From positions 930,001 through 994,000 of the forward strand of contig NC_016476.1 in the NCBI RefSeq assembly GCF_000226095.1: a stretch of 64,000 nucleotides of DNA, written 5' to 3'. Source of the stretch: Thermothelomyces thermophilus ATCC 42464. Lineage: Eukaryota; Ascomycota; Sordariomycetes; Sordariales; Chaetomiaceae. The notes below the pieces were generated by a model that saw nothing but the letters and a program-made list of their open reading frames with translations, was not told the origin of the DNA and made no database searches. Positions 23,260 through 31,931 of this stretch are shown here, piece after piece. How positions within the stretch are numbered: position 1 is the first letter of the stretch; the number at the start of each line of letters is the position of its first letter. Made by a program: the position numbers and the translations under genes.

Positions 23260-24020
23260 TGGTAATTAGAGGAAGAAGGAAGAGGCTGACCAGGGCCACC
23301 CTGCAGGGAAGATGTGGGAGGCTGTAACCCTGGTGGGGCCGGGAACCCTAGTGGGGCCCGGTCCACCACAGAATGACACTCAAGAGTGACACCAGGTTCA
23401 ATATCTACCACAGACCTGCGTGACGGCCCAGAGGGGTGCGACCGACGACTGCTAGAGCATCACTTCGCAGCGCAACATCTTGTTTGCTAAGTTTAATCAT
23501 GGCCTTTAATCCTGTCGCCGGCCACGACTGCGCAAACCTCAAACCTAACGGCAATGTGATGTGCGTTTCACTGCCTGACGGCAGCTATACCTCCGTTCTA
23601 CTCCCGGCTTGAACTCGTCGTGGGCTCTCGGGGAATACGCCGACACACAGTCATGCCCGCCCCTGGAAGTGCCAACCTTGGGACCAAAACAAATGCGGCT
23701 ACTCCTATCAGGTCCAGGTTGCTAACACCTGCAGTTTGCCGACTAGGATCGAGTATCCGTCTTCTTTGTCGTAGCAATCTTGATATATCTAGGCAGAATA
23801 CCAATAAGATTCTTAGGAGGTTGAATTAGAACTGATAGAAGCGTTTTCGTGAACGGAGCTGGTTGCATTCCATCAGTGGCTTCTGAACGGAATGGGCAGG
23901 CGGTACATACAAGACGGTTTCGGGAATTAAAAAGGGCAGCCAAGGATTTGTAATCCGTACGTCACGGCGAGTGCTCTATATATAATATATACAGCTGAAA
24001 GACCGCCGATTATAGCCGCA

Positions 24021-24060
24021 CCTACCTACCTACCTTACCTCCCTACCTAGCTACCTACCC
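24021..24060 (+). repeat. CCTA-rich imperfect microsatellite
   Basis: Tandem CCTACCTACCTACC with CTTA, CTCC and CTAG variants. It lies about 490 bp upstream of the dehydrogenase-like gene. Confidence 0.85.
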
Positions 24061-24549
24061 ACCAGAATGACCGTTCTTATGCATACGTGGAAGCACATAG
24101 TAGTACCACAGGGAATTAAATTTTTCCTGAAACCCGAAGTGACTGAACAAACCTTCCAGGGCCAGTCAACCAGCCTTCACTTGCATCCGGGCGGGATGGG
24201 ATCTCTGCTCTCCTCATGTTTGCCGCCGTTGTGTTAGGCGGAGATAATAAGCGGGGTTTGTAAAAAAGTGACCGATGGAAACTACGTGATTTTACACAGA
24301 ATAACGTTATACCTATTGGATCATGGCAACTGCGGGTCAAAAGGCTCGGCGGGCGGACAAATCCCGATCCCGACTATTACTGATATTCTCCGAACATTAA
24401 ATTAGAAGCATGCCAAACTATGGCGTGTGCTTGCTAAACTATGTACTAGTAAATAGCAGCCCGAGTCACGGACTTGCCTTTATACTAGCACGTCTCCTAC
24501 CTCCCTACTAATTAAGCCTTACATCCCAACCTACAAACACGCGGTTATC

Positions 24550-25308
24550 ATGCCCCCCATTCGCGGTCATAAGGTTCTAGTCATCGGCGGCTCGTCCGGC
24601 ATTGGAGCGGCCGTTGCCAAGCTTGCCGGCCAGGAGGGTGCCAGCGTCGCCATCGCGTCGTCCAACCCCACTCGGGTCGAGAACGCGGTCCAGAAGCTCC
24701 GGGCCGCCGTGCCCGAGGCCACCTTCTCTGGCTACACCGTCGACGTAAACCAGGATGACGTCGAGGAGCGCCTCGACAAGCTGTTTGCGGACGTCACGGC
24801 GGGCCTGGGCGGCCAACTCGACCACATCGTCTACACGGCCAACGTGATCCAGTTCACTCCCTTGTCGTCCGTGACGGTCCCGTTCCTGCGCTCGAACGTC
24901 CAGTTCGGGTACGTCGTGCCGCTCATTCTCGCCAAGCTGGCGCCCAAGTACGTCAGGAGCAGCTACACGTCCTCCATCACCTTCACCACCGGCCGCGCCG
25001 CCGAGAGGCCCGTGAAGGGCGTCGCCGCCCTCGCCGGGATCGGCGCCGGCCTGTTTGGCATCACCAGGTCGCTCGCACTCGAGCTCGCCCCCGTCCGCGT
25101 CAATCTCGTCAGTCCCGGCACCACCGACACGGACATATTCGGCCCTCCCGAGGTCCGCGCACCGAGGCTGGCCGAGGAGGCCAAGAACTCCTTGCTGGGC
25201 AAGGTCGCCGCGCCGGAGGAGGTAGCCGAGGCCTACATCTACTACATGAAGGATACCAACAACACCGGCTCCCACATCAGCACCAGCGGAGGCGCTCTGA
25301 TCCAGTAG
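24550..25308 (+). CDS. SDR-fold protein lacking the YxxxK catalytic pair
   Basis: Single-exon, 252 aa, classical short-chain dehydrogenase/reductase length. The N-terminal Rossmann dinucleotide-binding motif GGSSGIG is at 13-19 after strand VLVIG. The usual NNAG is YTAN at 95-98. A Ser at 141-142 (SSITFTTG) can match the catalytic Ser. No Tyr-x3-Lys follows where expected (about 153-160 reads RPVKGVAA), while the C-terminal VNLVSPGTTDTD (185-196) is well conserved. It should bind NAD(P) but probably lacks normal oxidoreductase chemistry; a divergent mechanism is possible. A TTTATAC lies about 70 bp upstream of the start, followed by a C/T-rich leader. It is convergent with the DUF3292 gene. 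Confidence 0.88.
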   Translation: MPPIRGHKVLVIGGSSGIGAAVAKLAGQEGASVAIASSNPTRVENAVQKLRAAVPEATFSGYTVDVNQDDVEERLDKLFADVTAGLGGQLDHIVYTANVIQFTPLSSVTVPFLRSNVQFGYVVPLILAKLAPKYVRSSYTSSITFTTGRAAERPVKGVAALAGIGAGLFGITRSLALELAPVRVNLVSPGTTDTDIFGPPEVRAPRLAEEAKNSLLGKVAAPEEVAEAYIYYMKDTNNTGSHISTSGGALIQ

Positions 25309-25616
25309 GCAACTCCTGATACGCCTAGTTGTAATTAGAGAGTGAATAAAATGGGTTATTACCTTTCCAATCTGGCCCGGAAAATCTCTCCTCCATTTCT
25401 TCCATCTCTCATTGTATTTCTGTTCAACATGATCAAGCGCCAAAAAACATAATTAAACGAACTTGAAGTTCTCGGCCTGATTGCCCTGCTCTCCCGCCGA
25501 GCTGAGCAATTTGTGTCGAGTTTTCAGATGCATCCTAGTCGATCAGACCTTCAATAACCTTCCAGACATCGACGGTAGAGGGGCTGGTCGAGACAGGAGT
25601 ATTGAGGTACTCATTC
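25309..25616. other. Convergent 3' flanks
   Basis: About 300 bp between the stop codons of the convergent dehydrogenase-like gene and the DUF3292 gene. AATAAA-like AGTGAATAAAATG is present about 30 bp after the dehydrogenase stop and may be its polyadenylation signal. No gene is seen. Confidence 0.6.
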
Positions 25617-28136
25617 TCACCGCGCCTCCCACTTCTGGCCCCCCAAGGCGATCAGCTGGTTGAACAGCTCATCCCGCATCGGCACCGCCGTGATCTTGTA
25701 CTCGTCCCCGGCGACGGTCCGGATGACCAGTCCGTCCTTGACCTCGGTGCCCATCGACCACCCCACCACCAGCTTCGCCTTCCAGGCGTAGCCGCCAATC
25801 TTGAGCATCTCGACCACCTCCGCCGCCGGCACGCTCCACATCGGCCGCAGCTCCTCCTCCTCCCCGACGGTGCCGGTGCCGCCACCGGCCGCACCACCCC
25901 GCCCTGCCGCCGACGACGTCGTCGTCGTCGTCGATGGCGACGACTTGCCAAACGCCACCACCGGCACCGTCGCCCCGGACGCAGAGACGTACACCCGGCC
26001 CCGGTGCCCTTCCCACCGCGCCTCGAACTCGGCCGGGCCCGCGCCCGCGGGCACCGGACCGTGACCCTCCTGCTGCTGACCGCCGCCGGCCCCGCTTCGC
26101 CTGCCGGGGGCCAGCACGCCGAGCCGGTGGTCGCGCGCCCCCGCGCTGCCCGGCGTCTTGGCGCGCAGCTTGTCGGCCCCGACGGCCGTCTTGACCGCCC
26201 CGCGGGTGGTGCCCCCCTTGAAGAAGCCGAGGATCCGGTGGCCGTGGCCGTGGCCGTGGCCGTGCTTGGATGTTGTTGCCCCGCTTCCGGCGCTGTCCCT
26301 GTCGCGGTCGCGGTCCCGGTCCCGTTCACCCCGGACGGCGGCGTGGTTCTCCGGCCCCGTCGTGTTGTTGGTCTCGTGCGGGATCGTCGACGGATCGTAG
26401 GTGATGGCCGAGTCGAGCTCGGCCGTGTTCGAGACGCCCAGCGGGGAATCCCCGCCCGCCTCCGCGCGCAGGTCGCCATCTGACAAGGCCGCCGGCTTGT
26501 CCGGAGGCGGGGGTGTGACGCGCGGCGACGGCGGCGGCGGCGGCGGCAGGGGCGCGTGGTTGACCTCGCCGTGGCGGAGGAGGGTCAGCGTCAGTTGGGC
26601 GTTGGTCGGGACGCCGTTGAGGATCGTGCTGAGGATTGGGGAAGACGAATTAGTTTCGTGTCGCGGCAGATTGGGTAATTAGCAGGCTCGGAGAGGAGTG
26701 GATTGGTTTTGCTTACTTGCGCGGCTGCAGCAGCTCCGGCCAGTTCGGAATCGTCCGGTTCAGCCAGTCGAGGCAGCGAGAGATGACAGGGTCACCGAAG
26801 AAGACGGCCCCTGCTAGGAATGAGAGCAATTTCAGCACAAGGTAAGGAGTCAGGAAGAGGGAGCTGCCCAGTAGAAGGGGGAGGAGGATGGCGACCAGGC
26901 GGAGACGGTAAACTTCGGAGGGAAATAGGGGGATGGGGGAGAGGGCGCTGGGGTTACAACGGTCAGTCTATTTTATCAGCCCGTGCGTGGGAAAACTGCG
27001 CGACAAAATCCAAATCAAGTCAAAAGCAGGAGACGCACTTGGCTAGGCGCTCCCAGGTGTCTGCCACGGTGCCGATCGTGTGCATGACCGGACGCATCTT
27101 GTTCCACATGACCTTTTCCATCGGGACCTTGGTTTTGTCGTGCTTGGCCCCCGTCTCTTCACCCCCCGCTTTGTCCCTGGCGTCAGCCGTTTTGGTGGCC
27201 AGAGCCGTCGGATCAAGGGCCGTGTCTGCGCCCGGGTCCTCGTCCGAATACGCAGCGCTGCTCATGGCAACGGAAGCGATGCCACTAACAAAGTTGCTCG
27301 CTTCCTGCTCGACTGCTTCTCCTTTGTGATTCTCGAGCGCTCCCGTCGCGCTGTCGTGGCTGCCGAGGACGCCGGCCTTGGGCTTCTGGATGCCGCCAGT
27401 CTTGCTGTCGACGAGAGCCAGGGGGGCGGGGGGGAATAACAGTTCGCGAGCCCTAGGGAAGCCAATCAAAGCCAACACGACGACTGAGAGCAGCGGCATG
27501 AGGAAGTCAAAGGCCCATGCGACGAAATATGCTCCCGCAAGGTATGTGGTGCGTCTCCTCTCTTGCCAAGATCGGAGCCGCGCGACGTGCTTGGACGCCG
27601 CCAGCAGACCGACGCCAACGGTCATGTAGAGGCGCTCGATATTTGCGCGCAACTTATCTGGCGAGAACTCTTCGTCTTCTGCAATGTTCAAGTCGAGGCC
27701 ACCAGGTGGCGGGTAAGGAGTGGCTTTGACATTGTAGATTTGCTAGTTCATGTATATCAGTTAGGATGTTCCTTTGTCACTTCCGCAGGGCTTCGTCGAA
27801 GAAACACATAATTAGTACCTTATTGAACCGCCGAACCAGAAGCCATAGCTCCTCGTTAGTCATACCCTCAATTGGGGATGCTGCGATGTTTTCCTTCTTC
27901 TCGTTCCATCCCAGATCCACCACACTACTGTTGTTATTATTTGGTTGGGCTGGCCCCTGGGCCCCCCGCGTCTCGGCGGCCAGAGCATGGGAGAGGGTTG
28001 GGCCATCCCCAGCCGCATCGGTATGCGTCTGACTATCGGGTGTGGCGGTGGTAGGATCGGTGGCCGGTATTGGGAGGAGGTCCTTCATCACCGCTCCCGC
28101 GCCCTTCCCCTCAGTGGCAGGATTGTTTGATTGCAT
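25617..28136 (-). CDS. DUF3292-family membrane protein (4 exons)
   Basis: Proposed exons on the minus strand: 28136-27819, 27742-27039, 26947-26717, 26628-25617. All introns are GT-AG, giving 2265 nt (754 aa). I recognise the fungal DUF3292 layout: ELWLLVRRFNKQIYNVKA across intron 1, then DEEFSPDKLRANIERLYMTV. A hydrophobic hairpin follows (YLAGAYFVAWAFDFLMPLLS) and then QEASNFVSGIASVA. A second membrane hairpin fills exon 3. Exon 4 has a Pro/Ser-rich linker, an Arg-Asp repeat (four RD units), a His-Gly repeat, a Thr run, and a C-terminal globular part (PMWSVPAAEVVEMLKIGG) that may be PH/GRAM-like. Function is unknown for the family; membrane topology suggests an organelle membrane protein. 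No RIP is seen. Confidence 0.82.
26227..26262 (-). repeat. GTGGCC minisatellite coding for a His-Gly run
   Basis: Four to five tandem GTGGCC/GTGGCCGT units inside exon 4 of the DUF3292 gene, read on the minus strand as alternating His and Gly. A CGT/CGA trinucleotide run at about 25911-25935 in the same exon encodes a Thr-rich tract. Both are likely length-polymorphic. Confidence 0.7.
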
Positions 28137-28911
28137 GTTGAATTCGGATGTGCTAAATCCCGGTAATTGATTTTCCTCCGTTAGATATCAGAGGCGATCA
28201 TTTGCCTCTATGAATGTTGGATTGTAATGAGCCGCGTTAAGGTAAGCTTTTAAGATCAAATGGTTGACGTTGACTGGAAAGCAACGATGACATCAACGAT
28301 TCCAATCCTGGCTGTTCTAGAGCAGTGACGCAGCGTTGCCCAAATTGCCGCTACGAGGTGACTAAAAGGTTTGGCCGGCGAGTTGATATCAAATCAATAC
28401 ACCTTATTACCCTCCTACACTGAGCCTCCTGGTCTTACTACTGATCCCCGTGGCCTAAACACAATTTTGGGGGCCTTTTGAGATGCTTCCATTTAAATGT
28501 TCTCTGCATTGCGTTGATCCGCCGGCATCGGCTAAAGATACCAGCCAATGCTTTGGTTAATTATCGCTGCTGAATCGTACGTGATACACGCATTATATCG
28601 TCGAGTCGGTCCATTAAGATTGCTTTAAGTTTACCCTGCCGAAGCGGAAAGGCTATCCGCAAGACACGGAGCTTTTCGGCCGGGCTAAGCCCCACCACAC
28701 CGACCGAGAAACCGGCACCGGTTAATACTCCACACGGCCCCACGCAGCACCGGCTGCAAAGTGGTGACGCCATGAGGTAATGACGACATTGGTACGGATT
28801 ACAGGGTTCAATACCAAAAGGTAAGATGATAACTTTTGTTGACTGTACTGTACTTTCAACATACACTAAGCTTCAACGAAACCTATTTCGAGCCCGCCTT
28901 ACATCGCCAAT
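28137..28911. promoter_or_regulatory. Shared divergent promoter region
   Basis: A 775-bp region between the divergent starts of the DUF3292 gene and the isomerase gene. No clear TATA box. A frame at 28561-28866 (minus) is Cys-rich but unrecognisable, and I do not call it. The sequence is not RIP-mutated. Confidence 0.5.
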
Positions 28912-30132
28912 ATGAACGGCAACGACCGAGTGCTTCAACTGTCTGGGAGCTGCAATAACTATCCCTGGGGAAAGCAGGGGCAGCAATCACTCGCGGCTCG
29001 GCTCTGCAAAACGACAGCCAAGGATTTCGAAATCAAGGATGACGAATACTACTCGGAAATGTGGTTCGGGGACTACCCTGACTACCCGGCCCGCGTCCTG
29101 GAGACTGGCAAACCCCTGAAGGACGTGCTCAACGAGAATAAGGAGAGGCTTCTAGGAAAGAAGGTCATCGATGATGAACTAGACGGCCAACTCCCTTTTC
29201 TGCCAAAGATCCTCTCCATCGCCAAGGCTCTCCCGCTACAAATACATCCGAACAAAGACCTCGCCGCCAAGCTGCACGCCAAGGATCCTGATAACTTCAC
29301 CGACCCCAACCATAAGCCCGAAATCGCCGTCGCCCTCTCCAGGTTCGAGGTCTTTGCTGGATTCAAGCCGCTGTCCGAGATCGAGCCGCTCTTCCGACTC
29401 CCCGCCCTCCGCCCCTTTGTCCCCGACGGCACGACGCAATGGACCGACAAGACACTGCGCGAGGTAACCCGCAACATCCTCAAAGGCGGCGATGCCACGG
29501 TAAAACGCGTCCAGGATGGCCTGTTGTCCACCGCAAAGTCAGACCTCGGCTCGGCCGGGTACATCCTCGACCTGCTCCCACGTCTGCAGAGACAATACGG
29601 GCCGCAAGACCCGGGCTCGCTGGTGGCGCTCGCGTGCATGAACTTTCTGGTCCTGCAGCCCGGAGACGCGCTCTTCATCCCCGCCGACGGCATCCACGCC
29701 TACCTAAGCGGGGACATTGTCGAGTGCATGGCGCGCAGCAACAACGTGCTCAACTCGGGCTTCTGCCCGCCCGCCGAGCGGAACAGCATCGACCTCTTCG
29801 CCGACACGCTCACCTTCCGGGCGCACTCGCGCGACGACGTCGTGCTCCCGAGCGCCGAGACGCCCAGGAGCAGGACCGGCAAGACGCGCGTCTACCGGCC
29901 GCCCGTGAGCGAGTTCGACATGCTGAGGGCCGAGCTCGCGGCCGGAGAGGCAGACGAGATCTCGGAGAGCGACGGGCCGGGGGTCTTGATTGTCACCAAG
30001 GGCAGCGGCAGGATGGAGGCCGATGGAAAGAAGTTCGAACTGGCGGAAGGGGCCATCTACTTTGTCGCCCCAAGGGTGAGGGTGAGATGGGAGACCGACA
30101 CGGGGATGGAGGTGTACATGGCGGTTGTTTAA
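28912..30132 (+). CDS. Mannose-6-phosphate isomerase type I paralogue
   Basis: Single-exon, 406 aa. Type I phosphomannose isomerases interconvert mannose-6-phosphate and fructose-6-phosphate and feed GDP-mannose synthesis in the cytosol. Landmarks: YPWGKQG near the N-terminus, zinc ligands Q110 and H112 in LPLQIHPNK, E137 in DPNHKPE and H262 in IPADGIHAYL. The signature region continues YLSGDIVECMARSNNVLNSGF (264-284). In the usual enzymes this last block reads SDN-V-V/I-R-A-G; here Asn277 replaces Asp and Asn281 replaces the Arg. The protein is also a little shorter than the main enzyme. It is probably a second, diverged paralogue; activity is plausible but uncertain. The ATG at 28912 is the first in frame and starts the conserved region. 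Confidence 0.9.
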   Translation: MNGNDRVLQLSGSCNNYPWGKQGQQSLAARLCKTTAKDFEIKDDEYYSEMWFGDYPDYPARVLETGKPLKDVLNENKERLLGKKVIDDELDGQLPFLPKILSIAKALPLQIHPNKDLAAKLHAKDPDNFTDPNHKPEIAVALSRFEVFAGFKPLSEIEPLFRLPALRPFVPDGTTQWTDKTLREVTRNILKGGDATVKRVQDGLLSTAKSDLGSAGYILDLLPRLQRQYGPQDPGSLVALACMNFLVLQPGDALFIPADGIHAYLSGDIVECMARSNNVLNSGFCPPAERNSIDLFADTLTFRAHSRDDVVLPSAETPRSRTGKTRVYRPPVSEFDMLRAELAAGEADEISESDGPGVLIVTKGSGRMEADGKKFELAEGAIYFVAPRVRVRWETDTGMEVYMAVV

Positions 30133-30556
30133 GTCCTTCAAAGTCAGCATTTAGCGGTAATATACGAAGATGGTTGATTTCCGCATCCATCCATCCACAA
30201 GTATTGATTGAAAGTTTAAACGACCTCAATGAAACCTAAAGGTCCATCGAGGCAACATCGCGGATAAATCATCTATCTGTAGTACGAATACCTATCTGAA
30301 ACTGGGAGCTCGTAATCCAATTGGACGTGACCCTCTTGGCCCGGCTATTTAATTACTGTGTAAATCAAACACTATTAATTACAACAGTTTCGACTATTAA
30401 CGGCTTCGATCCAGCTCTTGAGGCAAGCTGTCAATTTTTTTTGACTTTATCAATTTTGTAACTGTGACATTTCAAATCTTTTTACGACGCCCTCATGACT
30501 TGTATCTGACGAGCCGCCATTATTTGCATCGTAACTAAGGTATTAATTAATTAGCC
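30133..30556. other. Intergenic region with dispersed repeat
   Basis: About 420 bp between the isomerase stop and the SET gene start. It begins with the dispersed repeat at 30138-30200. The rest is AT-rich, with a T8 run near 30437 and TTAATTAATTAG just before the SET start. No gene is seen. Confidence 0.6.
30138..30200 (+). repeat. Dispersed 60-bp repeat, copy 2
   Basis: Starts six bases after the isomerase stop codon, so it would lie in its 3' UTR. It matches the minus strand of 23201-23259 (shared TACGAAGAT and CGCATCCATCCATCCACA blocks). Confidence 0.65.
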
Positions 30557-31619
30557 ATGCGAACCTCACCGAGGACCATGATTCTCACGTCTCTCGCCCT
30601 CCTCCAACTCGCCCTCTCCTCGCCTCACTCATCAACCCCACCCTTACCACCCGCCCAGTGCGCCCCCGGGAACTTCCCTTCACCCTTCAACCCCAACCTC
30701 ACAACCTGCCTGGACAGCGCCATCCTCCTCCCCAGCGCCTGGCACCCGTGGACGCACCGCCCGCACTGCGTCGAGGCCGCGGATAATAGCCCCTGGTGCG
30801 TCTTCACCCGCGCCGCTCTCCACAGCAGCATCAGCGTGGTGACGACGCCGGACGAGGCCGCGGGCGCGCTGAACCCGCTCCGGCACGTGCTCGACGACGA
30901 CGACGACGACGACAATAACGACGACGATAACACCGCTGACTCGCCGAAGGGACGGCGGCGGCCGTACGAGGTGCGGGACGTCCCCGGCAAGGGCAAGGGC
31001 GCGGTGGCGACGCGGCGGATCGGCAAGGGGACGGCGGTGCTGGCAGACCACGCGGCCGTCCTGGCGGCGGTCGAGTACCCGGCGGACGTGATGCGCGAGG
31101 AGGTGCAGGAGCTGCTGGCGGTGGCGGCGGCGCAGCTGCGGGATCCCGGGGCGGTGGAGGGTCTGGCGAGGAGGGGGGCGCGGCAGGGGAGAAAGGACTA
31201 CGGCGGCGACGGGGAGGTTGTGGAGATGAGCGAGATGGAGGACATCATGCTGACAAACACGTTTGGGGTGACGGTGGGAGGAAAGGAATACATGGCGCTG
31301 TTTCCCAACTTGGCGGTGAGTTTTTCTTTTGGTTGTTCTGTCTCTAATTACTGGTTCTGGATAGATGGGAAGAGTTCTGGCGAAGGGAAAGGGTGCTGAC
31401 TGACGACTGACCAGAGGTTTAACCACGCTTGTAAACCAAAGTAAGCAAACGACAACAGGGTGTGCAGGGAGGTGATGTACTGACCCTTCCAGTGCATTCA
31501 TCAACTTCTCCCAAAGGACGCTAGCCATGACTGTCTGGGCGGCTCGTGATATTGAGCCTGGAGAAGTGCGAAACTGCAAAAGCGACGCCGCAATTGCTGC
31601 TTCCAGCAATTGCACCTAA
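30557..31619 (+). pseudogene. SET-domain protein gene truncated inside the SET domain by an LTR element
   Basis: Exons 30557-31315, 31415-31440 and 31493 onward, with GT-AG introns. The N-terminus has a signal-peptide-like hydrophobic stretch (MILTSLALLQLALSS). Next comes a Cys-containing region seen in secreted-type fungal SET proteins, a poly-Asp run, then the SET domain: PYEVRDVPGKGKGAVATRRI, a long helical insert, and RFNHACKPN across intron 2 (the NHxCxPN cofactor/zinc core). The last host-derived residues are ARDIEPGE. The next bases, from 31567, are a 76-bp terminal repeat of a small retroelement. Translation then runs 17 residues into that repeat and stops at 31617-31619. The catalytic Tyr segment (ISY type) and any post-SET part are missing. 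Methyltransferase activity is therefore very unlikely. Confidence 0.85.
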
Positions 31620-31642
31620 GTTAGGCCGTAGGTATTCTGACA
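31567..31642 (-). repeat. TRIM 3' LTR (76 bp)
   Basis: Plus strand TGCGAAACTG ... TTCTGACA. It contains GCAAAAGCGAC, so a minus-strand transcript would meet a TTTT run about 20 nt before the element's end. It retains CA/TG and is nearly free of RIP, unlike its partner. Confidence 0.85.
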
Positions 31643-31652
31643 CACCCCCCAG
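31643..31652 (-). promoter_or_regulatory. TRIM polypurine tract
   Basis: The minus strand reads CTGGGGGGTG directly before the 3' LTR, the correct place for plus-strand DNA priming. The Copia-B tract at 32240-32250 is almost the same (CTAGGGGGTA). Confidence 0.7.
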
Positions 31653-31838
31653 ATCGAGGAAAGAGGCTTGACTCGATCTGCCTCAATAGTACTCCTTTTT
31701 CGACCTACATTGTACTCCCTTTGGATGTGCCGCAGCCTTGCACTCCTTCTTAGGGACGGTACCCACTTAGCACTCTACCTTTTAGAATATACCCCCGGCT
31801 TAGTATTCCTAAAGTGCTTAATCTTTGGTCTCGGAGTC

Positions 31839-31917
31839 TGATTCGAACCTAGGGCCTCTCTCGTGTAATCCTAGCTTATATGTGCTAAGGAATTGTAGTG
31901 CTCAGACCGCTACGCTA
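31839..31917 (-). promoter_or_regulatory. tRNA-like Pol III A and B boxes inside the TRIM
   Basis: On the minus strand TAGCGTAGCGGT (31917-31906) fits the A-box consensus TRGCNNAGYNGG. GGTTCGAATCA (31849-31839) fits the B-box GGTTCGANNCC. Spacing of about 57 bp is in the functional range. A GGTCTCGGAGTCTG-type segment follows, but the acceptor and T stems do not pair well, so this is a tRNA-derived relic or SINE-like head and not a tRNA gene. Confidence 0.6.
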
Positions 31918-31920
31918 ACC

Positions 31921-31931
31921 GGGCTTATAAC
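31921..31931 (-). promoter_or_regulatory. TRIM primer-binding site (half-tRNA-iMet type)
   Basis: The minus strand GTTATAAGCCC follows the 5' LTR without a gap. It complements the initiator tRNA-Met anticodon arm (GGGCTCATAAC) with one RIP-type difference. It shares its first ten bases with the Copia-A site at 15882-15892. Confidence 0.7.

Larger units (their letters stand above)
20380..24549. other. 4.2-kb stretch with no convincing gene
   Basis: GC-balanced host-type sequence, not RIP-converted. Many frames of 60-120 codons overlap on both strands, but none shows a recognisable domain, consistent codon bias or a plausible intron chain. It contains two CCTA-rich microsatellites (20978-21027, 24021-24060), a dispersed repeat (23201-23259) and a local repeat of GTGGGGCC-type words near 23330-23365. 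A TATATATAATATATA stretch lies at about 23980-23994. It may hold decayed genes, non-coding RNAs or long promoters. Confidence 0.55.

Noticed and set aside
28561-28866. 101-codon Cys-rich minus-strand frame in the divergent promoter
   Set aside because: No recognisable domain or conserved neighbour; sits in promoter space and is likely a chance frame.
17088-31566. Secondary-metabolite gene cluster
   Set aside because: A dehydrogenase-fold gene and a kinase-like gene are present, but there is no polyketide, peptide or terpene synthase, transporter or cluster regulator. The dehydrogenase also lacks its catalytic pair.
31827-31927. Functional tRNA gene inside the TRIM
   Set aside because: A and B boxes are good, but acceptor and T stems do not pair and no normal anticodon arm can be drawn; kept as a tRNA-like promoter only.
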